Part shown: positions 44,633 to 55,012 of the stretch, in pieces
Layout: each line of letters begins with the position of its first letter
Numbering within the stretch: the first letter of the stretch is position 1
DNA from: Clostridiales bacterium
Lineage (GTDB): Bacteria > Bacillota > Clostridia > Saccharofermentanales > Saccharofermentanaceae
Length of the DNA: 64,000 bases
Assembly (NCBI GenBank): GCA_017428545.1
Contig: JAFRQR010000034.1
Span: 1-64,000, forward strand
Direction of reading: 5' to 3'
Notes under the pieces: generated by a model
Databases searched by the model: none
What the model was told of the DNA's origin: nothing
What the model saw: the letters and a program-made list of their open reading frames with translations, nothing else
Position numbers and translations under genes: made by a program

Positions 44633-45841
44633 ATGGAACTGTCATCAACACCGCGCGGCGAGCGCATCTATATCGGTTTTTTCGGCATGAGAAATGCCGG
44701 TAAATCCAGTGTCGTGAATGCTTTTACCAATCAGGAGATCGCCATCGTTTCTGATGTCAAAGGAACGACGACCGACCCGGTCTATAAGGCGATGGAACTT
44801 CTGCCGCTGGGCCCTGTCATGATCGTCGATACTCCCGGCATGGATGACGAAGGAGATCTCGGCATGCTTCGTATCGAAAAGTGCAAAGAGGTCATGGCGA
44901 AGGTCGATATCGCGATATTGGTCGTGGACGGCACCCTCGGCATAACAGACGGGGACAGAGTCCTTCAGAAGATGTTCGAGGAAAGAAGCCTTCCTTACAT
45001 CACGGTGTATAACAAGCTCGATCTGGTGCAGCAGCGTATCGGAAAGGGCAGGACAAAAGAAGTAGCGCAGGACAGCATATGGGTGTCGGCTTCGGATAAG
45101 ATCAACATCACTGACCTGAAAGAAATGGTCGCGCATCTGGTCGTCGATCCGAGTAACGGAAGAAAGATCATTTCCGATCTGATCGAAAAGGGCGACATCG
45201 TCGTTCTGGTCACGCCGATCGATGAAGCGGCGCCGAAGGGGAGACTTATCCTTCCGCAGCAGCAGACGCTCCGGGATATCCTGGATACGGAAGCGATCGG
45301 CATCGTGACCCAGGTCCCGCAGATTCCGGATGTGCTCGCGTCCTTAAGTAAGCCTCCGAAGCTCGTCGTTACGGACAGTCAGGCGTTTAAAGAAGTCAGT
45401 GAACTGGTTCCCGAGAATATCCCACTGACGTCTTTCTCGATGCTTTTTGCAAGGTATAAAGGCGATCTTGGAGAAGCGATACTGTCTGCAAAGTTCCTCG
45501 ATACACTTGAAGAAGGGGCCAGGATCCTGATCTCCGAAGGTTGTACGCATCACCGCCAGTGTAACGATATCGGTACCGTGAAACTTCCGAAGATGATCGA
45601 AAAGACGACCGGGAAGCACTTCCGGTTCGAGTGGAGTTCCGGCGATTCGTTCCCGGATGACTTAAAGGATTTCGACCTTGTGATCCACTGCGGCGGCTGT
45701 ATGCTCAATCCTCGTGAGATGATGCACCGCATCCGCATCTGTCAGAACGCGGGAGTTCCGATCACAAACTATGGTGTGATCCTGGCGCACATGCAGGGGA
45801 TCCTGCCGCGCGTTTCCGCACCGCTTCTCGGCAAGAACTGA
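44633..45841 (+). CDS. hydF: [FeFe]-hydrogenase H-cluster maturation GTPase HydF
   Basis: A 402-residue GTPase and scaffold that assembles the two-iron subcluster of [FeFe]-hydrogenase. G-domain motifs are GMRNAGKSS, DTPGMDDEGDLG and NKLD. The C-terminal cluster-binding residues are visible as CTHHRQC and HCGGCM, the CxH...HCxxC arrangement of HydF. HydE, HydG and the hydrogenase are not in the window. The start (ELSSTPRGERIYIGFFG) agrees with family N-termini. Evidence for an anaerobic H2 metabolism. Confidence 0.95.
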   Translation: MELSSTPRGERIYIGFFGMRNAGKSSVVNAFTNQEIAIVSDVKGTTTDPVYKAMELLPLGPVMIVDTPGMDDEGDLGMLRIEKCKEVMAKVDIAILVVDGTLGITDGDRVLQKMFEERSLPYITVYNKLDLVQQRIGKGRTKEVAQDSIWVSASDKINITDLKEMVAHLVVDPSNGRKIISDLIEKGDIVVLVTPIDEAAPKGRLILPQQQTLRDILDTEAIGIVTQVPQIPDVLASLSKPPKLVVTDSQAFKEVSELVPENIPLTSFSMLFARYKGDLGEAILSAKFLDTLEEGARILISEGCTHHRQCNDIGTVKLPKMIEKTTGKHFRFEWSSGDSFPDDLKDFDLVIHCGGCMLNPREMMHRIRICQNAGVPITNYGVILAHMQGILPRVSAPLLGKN

Positions 45842-45862
45842 TCGGGGAATGGTTTTTCCGGC

Positions 45863-46597
45863 TTATTTGTGCCAGGAAGTGTTACTTGCATCGAAGCTTT
45901 CAAATAGATCCTGATCTTCCTGATCTTCTTTTTGCTGTATCTCGATCTCGTCGGGAGTCGCTTCTGCTTTGGCCTTGTTGAGCACGGACCCGATTTCCTG
46001 TTCTGTCCGGCTGTCACGGATGGATTTATTCAGTACATATGCAAAGACGATGATCAGGAGCACAAGTACGACAGAACAGCAGGTCGCAGCGGCGAGCGAA
46101 TCGGCATCTTTACTGACCGAGTTGTCGAAAAGCGCTTTTTTATAATCTTTCCAGGCTTCTTTTCTATCCATATCCGGATATGTGCAGACGAAGTAATCCG
46201 AACGTCCCGTGGAGTAGATATCCATCTGGTAAAGCTCGGTTCCGAAAGGATCCTGCTGCTGAAGTATATCGAGTTCGGCGGCACGCTTTTTACTTATGAT
46301 CGAAGTGTAAAGTTCGGGAGAATCCGGGGTGTAATAGCGGAAGATACAGCCTTTCCGGGTGCTTGTTCCGTTGAGGTAACAGTCGACGGTGCCGATTTTT
46401 TCAAAGTTTCTATATCCGCCTGTCGGGGGATTCAGAATATAAAAGATCCAGCCGAGGCAAAGCAGAAGAATAAATACCCACACGAGGATGCAGGTAATGA
46501 GCCCTCTGTGCTCCTCTTTTTGGCGTTGCGGCCTGTCCAGGTTCTCTTTACCGGACGGAAGAAGGGGAATGGGAATGAAAAAGAAGAAATTCGTCAT
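45863..46597 (-). CDS. Two-helix membrane protein of unknown function at the end of the V-ATPase operon
   Basis: A 244-residue protein that I do not recognise. A hydrophobic N-terminus and a membrane helix (about 33-57) are followed by an extracytoplasmic region of about 110 residues (KIGTVDCYLNGTSTRKGC; YFVCTYPDMDRKEAW), a second helix (about 165-190) and a charged, Glu/Asp-rich C-terminal tail. It starts 27 bases after the V-ATPase subunit D gene and shares its strand, so it is probably in the same transcript. Whether it belongs to the ATPase is open. GAGGAA precedes the ATG. Confidence 0.6.
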   Translation of the reverse strand: MTNFFFFIPIPLLPSGKENLDRPQRQKEEHRGLITCILVWVFILLLCLGWIFYILNPPTGGYRNFEKIGTVDCYLNGTSTRKGCIFRYYTPDSPELYTSIISKKRAAELDILQQQDPFGTELYQMDIYSTGRSDYFVCTYPDMDRKEAWKDYKKALFDNSVSKDADSLAAATCCSVVLVLLIIVFAYVLNKSIRDSRTEQEIGSVLNKAKAEATPDEIEIQQKEDQEDQDLFESFDASNTSWHK

Positions 46598-46624
46598 GGA
46601 ACAGTTCCTCGGAAGAGGCAAAGA

Positions 46625-47305
46625 TCAGGCCTGTTCGAACTCTGCCTCTCTGGCCTGTCTTTCGCGGATGGTCTTTTCGATCATCATGTCCTTGACCTTC
46701 ATAAGACGCGTGGTCGCGGAACGCTCACTTTCGTCGAGTTTCATGGTAATGTAGCGGATCTTTTCTTCGTAGTCCGGGATCATGACGTGCTCGAGAGCAT
46801 TAACACGGCGGCGTGTCTTTTCGATCTCGGAAGCCATGAGCTGGCATTTCTTTTCGATCTCGGCAAGTGCGATCAGGTCCGGCATGATGTCCGACAGTGC
46901 GAGGATCGCGTCATCTAAGTCGATCGGAGTGAAGGAGTAACCGTAAGAATAGATATCTCCCTCATCCGCGGTCTTATACTGTGCCTTAAACACCGGCACC
47001 TTAACGCTCATAACGTTCTTTTCGGAGACTTCCAGAGACATGCTCTGCTTGTGGTACATCATGGCGACGGCGATCGCCTGGTTGCTCATCAGGGATCTTG
47101 CGACGGACATGTGCTGGTTGGCAACTTCGAGCTTGGCTTCGACTTCTCTTCGGATGCGCTTGTTCTCACGTACGGCTTCGAGGAACTGGCGCATGAGTTC
47201 GTCACGCTTGTCCTTAAGAAGCTTGTGGCCGCGGCGCGCGGTAACCAAACGCTTCTTCAAGCGAGTCAGTTCCATTCTGGTCGGATTTACATTCGCGGTT
47301 GCCAT
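46625..47305 (-). CDS. ntpD: V-type ATPase subunit D (central stalk)
   Basis: A 226-residue protein of two long antiparallel helices, as for the rotor shaft of V/A-ATPases. The N-terminus NPTRMELTRLKKRLVTARRG is the family signature. It transmits torque from the A3B3 catalytic head to the membrane ring. 18 bases separate it from subunit B. Confidence 0.93.
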   Translation of the reverse strand: MATANVNPTRMELTRLKKRLVTARRGHKLLKDKRDELMRQFLEAVRENKRIRREVEAKLEVANQHMSVARSLMSNQAIAVAMMYHKQSMSLEVSEKNVMSVKVPVFKAQYKTADEGDIYSYGYSFTPIDLDDAILALSDIMPDLIALAEIEKKCQLMASEIEKTRRRVNALEHVMIPDYEEKIRYITMKLDESERSATTRLMKVKDMMIEKTIRERQAREAEFEQA

Positions 47306-47323
47306 GTTCTATCAGTCTCTTTC

Positions 47324-48700
47324 TTACTTTTTCTCGTCGTAATACTTATCGAGGAGCTTATCGCTGATACGCTTGTGCTCAGATCTCGGAAGGATCCGGA
47401 GGAGCTTCCAGCCGAGGTCCAGTGTCTCTTCGATATCTCTATCCTGATTGAAGCCCTGGGATACGTATTCTTTTTCAAAAGCATCGGAGAACTTCGCGTA
47501 GAGCTTGTCCATATCGGTAAGAGCAGCTTCACCTAAGATGACCATGAGTTCTTTTGCCTCTTTACCACGTGCATAAGCGGAGAAGAGCTGGTTCATGGTG
47601 TTACTGTGGTCCTCACGGGTCTTGCCTTCACCGATACCCTTATCCTTCAGACGGGAAAGCGACGGCAGAACGTCGATCGGCGGCATAACGCCCTTTCTGT
47701 AAAGCTCACGGGAAAGGATGACCTGTCCCTCAGTGATATAACCGGTAAGGTCAGGGATCGGGTGGGTCTTATCATCCTCAGGCATAGTCAGGATCGGGAT
47801 CATGGTGATGGATCCGTTCTTGCCCTTCTGGCGGCCGGCTCTTTCGTACAGGGACGCAAGGTCGGTGTACATGTAACCCGGATAACCACGGCGGCCCGGA
47901 ACTTCTTTACGAGCGGCGGAAACCTCACGGAGCGCGTCGGCGTAGTTCGTGATATCCGTCAGGATAACCAGAACGTGCATATCGAGGTCAAATGCCAGAT
48001 ACTCGGCAGCGGTCAGCGCCATACGCGGAGTTGCGATACGCTCAACGGCCGGGTCATTTGCAAGGTTAATGAAAAGCACCGTACGGTCGATAGCGCCTGT
48101 CTCTTTAAAACTGTCCATGAAGAAGTTTGCTTCTTCGAATGTGATACCGATCGCGGCAAATACTACGGCGAACTTTTCGTCGGTGCCTCTTACCTTTGCC
48201 TGTCTTGCGATCTGGGCAGCGAGGTTGGCGTGCGGAAGACCGGATGCAGAGAAGATCGGGAGCTTCTGGCCACGAACGAGAGTATTGAGGCCGTCGATCG
48301 CGGAAACGCCCGTCTGGATAAACTCGTTCGGGAAGTTTCTGGCGGCCGGGTTCATCGGAAGACCGTTAACGTCGAGACGCTTGTCCGGGATGATCTCCGG
48401 GCCGTCATCGATCGGACGTCCGAGTCCGTCGAATACACGGCCGAGCATATCCTTACTTACCGGAAGCTCCATCTGCTTTCCGGAAAATCTTACTTTACTG
48501 TCGGCCAAGTTGATGCCGGCGCCGCTTTCGAAGAGCTGTACGAGAGCATTGGTGCCGTCGATCTCGAGAACACGGCAGCGGCGCTTCTCGCCATTTGCAA
48601 GCTCGATCTCGCCGAGCTCGTTATAACTTACGTCCGTTACGCCACGGACCATCATCAGCGGTCCTGCAACTTCTGATATGGTACGGTACTCTTTTGCCAT
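47324..48700 (-). CDS. ntpB: V-type ATPase subunit B (regulatory nucleotide-binding subunit)
   Basis: A 458-residue non-catalytic subunit of the A3B3 head. The P-loop is degenerate, as expected; [22 protein letters not shown] and [10 protein letters not shown] are family motifs. Start ATG follows GGAGG, 3 bases after subunit A. Confidence 0.95.
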   Translation of the reverse strand: MAKEYRTISEVAGPLMMVRGVTDVSYNELGEIELANGEKRRCRVLEIDGTNALVQLFESGAGINLADSKVRFSGKQMELPVSKDMLGRVFDGLGRPIDDGPEIIPDKRLDVNGLPMNPAARNFPNEFIQTGVSAIDGLNTLVRGQKLPIFSASGLPHANLAAQIARQAKVRGTDEKFAVVFAAIGITFEEANFFMDSFKETGAIDRTVLFINLANDPAVERIATPRMALTAAEYLAFDLDMHVLVILTDITNYADALREVSAARKEVPGRRGYPGYMYTDLASLYERAGRQKGKNGSITMIPILTMPEDDKTHPIPDLTGYITEGQVILSRELYRKGVMPPIDVLPSLSRLKDKGIGEGKTREDHSNTMNQLFSAYARGKEAKELMVILGEAALTDMDKLYAKFSDAFEKEYVSQGFNQDRDIEETLDLGWKLLRILPRSEHKRISDKLLDKYYDEKK

Positions 48701-48703
48701 GTC

Positions 48704-50470
48704 TTAATCCTCCTTATTCAGCAGTTCGGAGAGTTCGAACGCCAGCTGTGCACCGATGGAGACAAATTCATTCTCCGCATCATCTTCGGTAATGTATTTG
48801 AAACGGCCGATCTTCTCACGAACCGGGAGAGCGACCAGCGCTTCGATATCGGCGCCCATCTCGAGGGCACCTGTTGATTTGTCGTAGTAATCCAGGATCA
48901 GCTTCATCATGAAGTCCTGTTTCTTCAGGGAAGTATGGGTATCGACTTCGTGGAACGCCAGCTGATGCAGGAAGTCCTCACGAATGGATCTTGCGACTTC
49001 CATCTTCAGACGGTCGGAAGAAGAAAGGGCATCCATACCGACAAGTTTAACGATCTCTTCGAGTTCCGCTTCTTCCTGCAGGATGAGCATCATGCGGGCG
49101 CGGTTACTGTTCCACTCGGGAGATACGTTCTCTTCGAACCATCCTGCGAGAGAATCGGTATAAAGAGAATAACTCGTCAGCCAGTTGATCGCCGGGAAGT
49201 GACGCTTGTAAGCAAGTCCGGCGTCAAGGCCCCAGAATACTTTTACGATACGAAGTGTCGCCTGGGAGACAGGCTCGGAAATATCACCACCCGGAGGAGA
49301 TACGGCACCGATCGCAGAGAGGGAACCTTCAAGTCCTTCGGAACCGAGGGTCGTTACACGGCCGGCACGCTCATAGAACTGGGCAAGACGCGAACCGAGG
49401 TAAGCCGGATAACCTTCTTCACCCGGCATCTCTTCGAGACGGCCGGACATTTCACGCAGAGCCTCGGCCCAACGGGAAGTGGAGTCCGCCATGAGAGCTA
49501 CGGAGTAGCCCATGTCACGGAAGTATTCGGCAATGGTGATACCTGTATAAATGGAAGCCTCACGGGCCGCAACAGGCATATCCGAGGTGTTTGCGATGAG
49601 CACGGTACGCTTCATCAAGCTCTCGCCTGTATAAGGGTCGATGAGTTCCGGGAATTCGTTAAGTACGTCGGTCATCTCGTTACCACGCTCACCGCAGCCG
49701 ATATAAACGACGATGTCTGCCTGTGCCCATTTTGCGAGCTGGTGCTGGGTAACGGTCTTACCGGAACCGAACGGGCCCGGGATCGCTGCCACACCGCCTT
49801 TTGCGATCGGGAACATGCAGTCGATAACACGCTGTCCTGTTACAAGAGGCATGGTCGGGGCATGCTTTTTGACATACGGACGTCCTTTTCTTACCGGCCA
49901 GCGCTGATAGAGCATAAGGTCGATCTGATCACCTTTTTCGGTAGTAAGCTTACCGACCGGATCTTCGAGTTTATATTCGCCGCTGCTGATCGATGCGATC
50001 GTGCCGGATACTCCCGGCGGAACAAGGATCTTATGCTTAACGGTCTCGGTCTCCTGAACAAAACCGATCGTATCACCGCCGACGACCTTATCTCCGGCGC
50101 TCTTCGTCGCTTCGAACTTCCAGACCGCTTCTCTGGAAAGGGAAGGAACTTCGATACCACGGGAAAGGTTGTTGCCGATCTTTTCCATGATGGACTCAAG
50201 AGGTCTCTGGATACCGTCGAAGATACCACCGATCAGTCCGGGTCCGAGTTCTACGGAAAGCGGAACGCCTGTGGATTCTACCGGCTCGCCTGCGCGAAGT
50301 CCCGCAGTCTCTTCATAAACCTGGATGGAAGCACGGTCACCATGCATCTCAATGATCTCGCCGATCAGACGCTCGTTACTTACACGTACAACGTCAAAAA
50401 GGTTCGCATCACGCATTCCCTCTGCAATTACCAGTGGTCCGGAGACCTTCACGATGGATCCATTGCTCAT
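48704..50470 (-). CDS. ntpA: V-type ATPase subunit A (catalytic)
   Basis: A 588-residue catalytic subunit. The Walker A is GPFGSGKT (about residue 233), followed by [15 protein letters not shown]; the 'non-homologous region' (about 110-200) is present, which separates it from F-type beta subunits. It hydrolyses ATP to drive the rotor, or makes ATP in reverse. AAGGAG lies 9 bases before the start. Confidence 0.96.
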   Translation of the reverse strand: MSNGSIVKVSGPLVIAEGMRDANLFDVVRVSNERLIGEIIEMHGDRASIQVYEETAGLRAGEPVESTGVPLSVELGPGLIGGIFDGIQRPLESIMEKIGNNLSRGIEVPSLSREAVWKFEATKSAGDKVVGGDTIGFVQETETVKHKILVPPGVSGTIASISSGEYKLEDPVGKLTTEKGDQIDLMLYQRWPVRKGRPYVKKHAPTMPLVTGQRVIDCMFPIAKGGVAAIPGPFGSGKTVTQHQLAKWAQADIVVYIGCGERGNEMTDVLNEFPELIDPYTGESLMKRTVLIANTSDMPVAAREASIYTGITIAEYFRDMGYSVALMADSTSRWAEALREMSGRLEEMPGEEGYPAYLGSRLAQFYERAGRVTTLGSEGLEGSLSAIGAVSPPGGDISEPVSQATLRIVKVFWGLDAGLAYKRHFPAINWLTSYSLYTDSLAGWFEENVSPEWNSNRARMMLILQEEAELEEIVKLVGMDALSSSDRLKMEVARSIREDFLHQLAFHEVDTHTSLKKQDFMMKLILDYYDKSTGALEMGADIEALVALPVREKIGRFKYITEDDAENEFVSIGAQLAFELSELLNKED

Positions 50471-50492
50471 TTTGCTTACTCCTTTTATCTTC

Positions 50493-50810
50493 TTACTGTT
50501 CTTTCAAAATGTCGCTTCCGACTGCCTTCTCCACCGATTTGGAGATGGCCTTCATGCCCATTCCTTCGTTTCCTGTAACCCCCGGGATCGGAAGGATGAC
50601 CGGAAGAGGCCGGTCGCTGTATTTATCGATTTCTGTTTCCAGCTTCTTGGCAAGCGATTCCGTGATCAGGATCACCGCGTAATCGCCTTCGGCCAGATTG
50701 TGAAGCGTGGTGGCCGGGTTGTCCATGCGGTCGAGTGGAAAGATATCCAGACCGATGGAAGCGAAGCCGTATATACTGTCTCTATCGCCCATGGCGGCAA
50801 TCTTATTCAT
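50493..50810 (-). CDS. ntpF: V-type ATPase subunit F
   Basis: A 105-residue central-stalk subunit with a Rossmann-like fold ([41 protein letters not shown]). It binds subunit D and tunes activity. It overlaps the end of subunit C by 8 bases, with AAGGAGG before its ATG. Confidence 0.93.
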   Translation of the reverse strand: MNKIAAMGDRDSIYGFASIGLDIFPLDRMDNPATTLHNLAEGDYAVILITESLAKKLETEIDKYSDRPLPVILPIPGVTGNEGMGMKAISKSVEKAVGSDILKEQ

Positions 50811-51789
50811 ACAGCCTCCTTAATCTTCCTGAAACGACGTCGAGCGGAAGGTTGTTCTGCTTGGCCGCCAGGATGATCCTTATATTTCTGATCTCTGCCT
50901 CTTTTCCGAGATAAAAACCGATGAGCGGTTCCGGACCGAGAGGCGAATATTTCGTAGGGAGAAGAAGGGAGAGCATCTGATCGTCCACCCACTTTTCGAA
51001 TTCCGCCGGGGAGGAGGACAAATATTTCGTCCCCGAACTGTAGGAAGTCGTAGAGAGGTAGGAAAGAAGCTCATCCATTTTCTTTTCCGCACCGGCACAG
51101 GCGATCAGTTTCTCGCGGCTGATCGTTTTATTTCCCGAGGACAATGCTTTTTCGAGAAAAGCACCGTCTTTACCGGTCTTGATGGCACGGAATGCCGTCT
51201 TTATATTGCAGGTTGCCGTATAGATCTCCATCTCTTCTTTAAGAAGGTCCACGCCGGAAGCCTCGGCTTCCTTAGTGATCTCATCGAGACATTTTCTGTC
51301 GATCAGAACATCTGCCATCTGGCCGTCACCGGTTCTTACGAGAAGGTCATATACCTCCTGCCCCAGTTCGGCAAAAGGCGCCGGCAGCTGTTCGAAAGCA
51401 TGGTTCTCGATGCATTCCTTCATGATGGATGGATCGATCGAAGAGGGTTTACAGAACTGCGCATCCACATCGAAATCCGACAACAGGCACTTGATGCCGG
51501 CCTTGAGATTGTGGAAATCGTTACGAAGGATCAATACACGGAAGATCTTGGGATCCGGTGCGGATAACTGCACCCATGACCAGGCACGCGAAAGCTCAAG
51601 GTCCAGGATCTTTCCGCTGTCCCTTGTGTCTTCGGGCATCGTCCAGCCGCGCTCCTGCAGGATCGCTACGACCGCTTCATAGGAAGGTGCGGCCAGAAGC
51701 TTATCCATGTCGCTTTTACGGAAGTAGTTCTTCTCGTAAACGTGCGCACCAGAAACGGCATAGGCATATTTTGTAATACTGGCTCCCAT
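50803..51789 (-). CDS. ntpC: V-type ATPase subunit C
   Basis: A 328-residue subunit that sits on the membrane ring and links it to the central stalk (d-subunit-like, mostly helical). The motif FYLGKEAEIRNIRIIL near the C-terminus is diagnostic. SD AAGGAT upstream; order E-C-F-A-B-D is as in Enterococcus hirae and related Firmicutes. Confidence 0.92.
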   Translation of the reverse strand: MGASITKYAYAVSGAHVYEKNYFRKSDMDKLLAAPSYEAVVAILQERGWTMPEDTRDSGKILDLELSRAWSWVQLSAPDPKIFRVLILRNDFHNLKAGIKCLLSDFDVDAQFCKPSSIDPSIMKECIENHAFEQLPAPFAELGQEVYDLLVRTGDGQMADVLIDRKCLDEITKEAEASGVDLLKEEMEIYTATCNIKTAFRAIKTGKDGAFLEKALSSGNKTISREKLIACAGAEKKMDELLSYLSTTSYSSGTKYLSSSPAEFEKWVDDQMLSLLLPTKYSPLGPEPLIGFYLGKEAEIRNIRIILAAKQNNLPLDVVSGRLRRLYE

Positions 51790-51813
51790 TTACTGGTGAT
51801 CCTTTCGTAGTTC

Positions 51814-52404
51814 TTATTTCTTACTGAAAAGCACCTGGTTGACTGCGTCGCGGATGTCGCTTTCGAGATCATCGCTTCGCGCTTCCAGTGTTCCGTTGTA
51901 TTCGCAGTCTCCGCAGATCAGGATGCATCCGACGTCGAAGTCACCGGCCTTATCGGACAGCGTGATCGTCGAATTGGTCTTCGAAGACAGTTCCTTGAGA
52001 AAAGCATCTGTGATGCCGCCTTTGTCCTTTTCGCTTACGATCAGGACGCCGTCGTCACCTTCGCTCGATCCGATAACGAAATCAGAGATCATGGAAAGAC
52101 GGTCTTCGGAAGGAAGATTTCTGATGCGCTTTTTCGCTTCTTCGACGATCTCGTCGATCAGCGCCACACGCTCAGCCAGAAGACGGCGCTGCGACTTGGT
52201 GTTCTGCGTTGCCTGGTTCTGACGGACCTGTGCATCGATGACCTTCTGGGCATCGGCGAGCATCTTTCCTTCTTCCTCTTTGGCCTGATCTTTCTTTTTT
52301 GCGATCAGTTTTTCCGCATCCTGTTCGGCTCTGGCCACACGGGCATCGGCGCTTTCACGGGCGTCTTTCAGGATCCGATCGATGATGGAATCTATTCCGG
52401 CCAT
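51814..52404 (-). CDS. ntpE: V-type ATPase subunit E (peripheral stalk)
   Basis: A 196-residue protein with a long Ala/Lys/Glu coiled coil (about 10-90) and a globular C-terminal domain, as for the peripheral stalk that holds the A3B3 head still. AAGGAG precedes the ATG. The K-E gap contains a perfect palindrome. Confidence 0.9.
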   Translation of the reverse strand: MAGIDSIIDRILKDARESADARVARAEQDAEKLIAKKKDQAKEEEGKMLADAQKVIDAQVRQNQATQNTKSQRRLLAERVALIDEIVEEAKKRIRNLPSEDRLSMISDFVIGSSEGDDGVLIVSEKDKGGITDAFLKELSSKTNSTITLSDKAGDFDVGCILICGDCEYNGTLEARSDDLESDIRDAVNQVLFSKK

Positions 52405-52421
52405 ATCTGCTCCTTAATACT

Positions 52422-52437
52422 CACAACAATTGTTGTG
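52422..52437. repeat. Perfect 16-base palindrome between V-ATPase K and E genes
   Basis: CACAACAATTGTTGTG reads the same on both strands. It sits in the 37-base gap between the ring subunit gene (K) and subunit E. It may be a regulator site, or an mRNA processing point separating the high-copy ring subunit from the rest. Confidence 0.6.
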
Positions 52438-52441
52438 TTTC

Positions 52442-52933
52442 TTACCACTTAATGCCGTTGATGCTCATAACCATGAGGAGAGAGCTTACGAAAGAAAGAA
52501 GTGCATACAGCTCAACAAGAGAAGCGGAGGTTACGGCTTTACCGGAATCCTGCGGACGCTTGGAGATGAGTTGTACACCTGTGAGAGCTACTCGAGCCTG
52601 AAGAAGGGCAGAAGCCAATCCGCCGAGAGCCATCGGGAGACATGCGACCAGGAAGAGACCGCCACGTGCAACACCTGCTGCAGTGTTCGGAATTACTTCT
52701 CCGCCGAGAACGCCGATCTGTGTAAGGGAAAGGATGGTGATAACCAGACCATAGAGACCCTGGGAACCCGGAAGAAGCATCAGAACGAGAAGCTTACCGA
52801 ATTTGCTCGAGTCTTCGGTGATGACCGGAGATGCGGCCTCCGCAACCATACCTACGCCTTTGGACGAACCGAAACAGTTAGTTGTAACGGCGAGTCCTGC
52901 TCCAAATAATGCAAGTAACATACCCCAATTCAT
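52442..52933 (-). CDS. ntpK: V-type ATPase membrane ring subunit K (c), Na+-type ligands
   Basis: A 163-residue proteolipid with four helices, a fused double hairpin. Compared with E. hirae NtpK as I recall it, the Na+ ligands are retained: Leu-Pro-Gly-Ser57-Gln58 (Thr becomes Ser), Gln112, and the essential Glu141 in SLVELYALLSF. This predicts Na+ rather than H+ coupling (inference). The ATG directly follows the subunit I stop (TAA-ATG), with AGGAGG inside the subunit I coding end. Confidence 0.92.
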   Translation of the reverse strand: MNWGMLLALFGAGLAVTTNCFGSSKGVGMVAEAASPVITEDSSKFGKLLVLMLLPGSQGLYGLVITILSLTQIGVLGGEVIPNTAAGVARGGLFLVACLPMALGGLASALLQARVALTGVQLISKRPQDSGKAVTSASLVELYALLSFVSSLLMVMSINGIKW

Positions 52934-55006
52934 TTAATTGTCCTCCTTAATTTTGAAGTGTTTGGTGTTACCAGTAAACGGCGTAAACATTGTTCCGCCG
53001 CCGTCGTAGAACTTAGAGAGGAATTCTACGTACTGAAGTCTATTAACATGGACATAAGCACCGAGAGCACTGATGCCCAGATTAATCGCATGGAAGAAGA
53101 GGAAGACCGGAATGAATACCAGAAGCTTTCCTACTCCTGAGAAGAAGAGTGTACCGATGGAGTTGGCCACCGATCCGACGATACCCGTAACGAGGCCAAG
53201 AGCCATCAGACGGGAATAAGACAGAAGATCACTGAAGTATCCGGTCACGCCGTAAACGGCACCGAATCCACCGATGAACTTGCCGATGATGCCTTTCTTT
53301 CCGTAGCCGCCGCCGAGGAAGATGCATGCGCCGCCTGCGATCGCGGTCCACTTACCGATCTCGGCGAGCGGGACGCTGTCAGAGATCTTCCACGGAGTGA
53401 ATTCTCCGAGGATCATCGGGAAGATGATCATAACGACACCGGCGAAGGCAATAAACCACGAGAATACTTCGCAGAAAGCACCTGTCACCTCACCGTTTTT
53501 GCACATTCTGTAGAACTTGGCGCCCAGACCGAGAAGGATATGGATGAATCCAAGGCAGAAACTTAAGATAAGAAGTTTCATAGGATCCTTACTCGGGTCG
53601 AACCAGATCGGATCGAGAGAGACTTTTCCGGAGAAGAATCCCTTGGATACCGAGCCGACGACATCGCCGAAGAAACTGCCGTACATGAAGCCCCAGAAAG
53701 TGGTGGCCATGCCGCAGTAGAAGAATTTCAGCATATTCTTTTTGTTATTGCCCTCCGGCTTTCTCTTCTTTAATACGAAGAGTGTGCCGAGCATCAGCAG
53801 GATGCCGTAACCTGCATCGGAGAGCATCATACCGAAGAAGAAATAGTAGAAGAACGCCATGACCGGGTTCGGGTCGATGTCGCCTTTTGTCGGGGCGCTG
53901 TAGGACTCTACGATATCTTCAACCGGGGCAACGAATGCATTGTTTTTGAACTTGGCCGGGATCTCTTCGTCCGGAAGCGGATCGCGGCTTTCGAAGACCA
54001 GTTCGAATTTGGAAGTCAGGACTTCCTCAACATGCGCGCAGTCTTCTTCCGCGACGAAACCGTCGAGGATGAAGGTCTTGCCGGAGAACAGAAGTCTTCC
54101 GAGCATGTCGTACTTATCCTGGCGCATGATCATATAATCAGAAAGGAAATACAGATCATCGAGTTTGTCCGCATAACGCCTCAGCTGTTCTCTGGATGCC
54201 TCGATGTTTCGGGAAGCTTCCTTGATCCTGTTTTTTAATCTTCCGATACGTACCTCCGGCGGATGTTTGGTCGGATCCGAAGGTGCGGTGAAGGACATAC
54301 GGCGAAGTGTCGCCATGACATCCTCATAATCTTTCTTATGTACTATAAAAGAAGCACAGGTCTGATCGCCTGCGGTATAAACGATCTCGGTATAGATGTC
54401 CGGGATCTTCAGTTCTTCTTTATCTGCGGAGATTCCCTTAAGGACCGCTTCGGATTCCTTCATGGCGGAGTACTGGTTGCAAAACTCGGCATAGAAGGAT
54501 TTCTCGTCATAGGCTTCCGAGAACTGTCCGGTGATGCAGGCCGTCTTCTGGGAACCTGTGTACTGCATCGGGATATCCAGTTTCTCCCAGGGGAGGATCG
54601 CATCGAGCTGATGCTGTGTATGTGTGCGTACCGTGGTCTCGGAAGCGATCTTTCTGTCGAGGGCTTCGATATCATAGACGATCTTCATGGTCTCGTCGTT
54701 TTTCGCGGCACGGGCATTGAATTCTTCAGCCGTTAATTCCTCGCGTCCGGCAAATCCGGAAAGGAAAGGTCTCTTTACCGTGGAGAATTCTTCTACAAGG
54801 GCGATCGCATGCTGGATCGAGGCAGATGTCTTTTCCAGCTGATTCAGGCTTGTACGCGTGGGGAAGAGGTTTAATTCCTCGGTCTCATCCTCGGCATCAC
54901 GTTCGGTGACATCGACGGTGCCCAAACGCTGCAGAAGGTCGACGATCTTTTTCGCATCCTTCTGCATGGCGATGATCTCTATGTGCTTCATGGGAAGTAT
55001 AGCCAT
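52934..55006 (-). CDS. ntpI: V-type ATPase membrane subunit I (a)
   Basis: A 690-residue stator subunit. The N-terminal half is cytoplasmic and coiled, the C-terminal half has about seven helices, with family motifs FGMMLSDAGYGI and SDLLSYSRLMALGL (which contains the essential Arg). It forms the ion half-channels with the K ring. It follows the small G/H subunit gene by 6 bases. Confidence 0.94.
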   Translation of the reverse strand: MAILPMKHIEIIAMQKDAKKIVDLLQRLGTVDVTERDAEDETEELNLFPTRTSLNQLEKTSASIQHAIALVEEFSTVKRPFLSGFAGREELTAEEFNARAAKNDETMKIVYDIEALDRKIASETTVRTHTQHQLDAILPWEKLDIPMQYTGSQKTACITGQFSEAYDEKSFYAEFCNQYSAMKESEAVLKGISADKEELKIPDIYTEIVYTAGDQTCASFIVHKKDYEDVMATLRRMSFTAPSDPTKHPPEVRIGRLKNRIKEASRNIEASREQLRRYADKLDDLYFLSDYMIMRQDKYDMLGRLLFSGKTFILDGFVAEEDCAHVEEVLTSKFELVFESRDPLPDEEIPAKFKNNAFVAPVEDIVESYSAPTKGDIDPNPVMAFFYYFFFGMMLSDAGYGILLMLGTLFVLKKRKPEGNNKKNMLKFFYCGMATTFWGFMYGSFFGDVVGSVSKGFFSGKVSLDPIWFDPSKDPMKLLILSFCLGFIHILLGLGAKFYRMCKNGEVTGAFCEVFSWFIAFAGVVMIIFPMILGEFTPWKISDSVPLAEIGKWTAIAGGACIFLGGGYGKKGIIGKFIGGFGAVYGVTGYFSDLLSYSRLMALGLVTGIVGSVANSIGTLFFSGVGKLLVFIPVFLFFHAINLGISALGAYVHVNRLQYVEFLSKFYDGGGTMFTPFTGNTKHFKIKEDN

Positions 55007-55012
55007 AGGTCT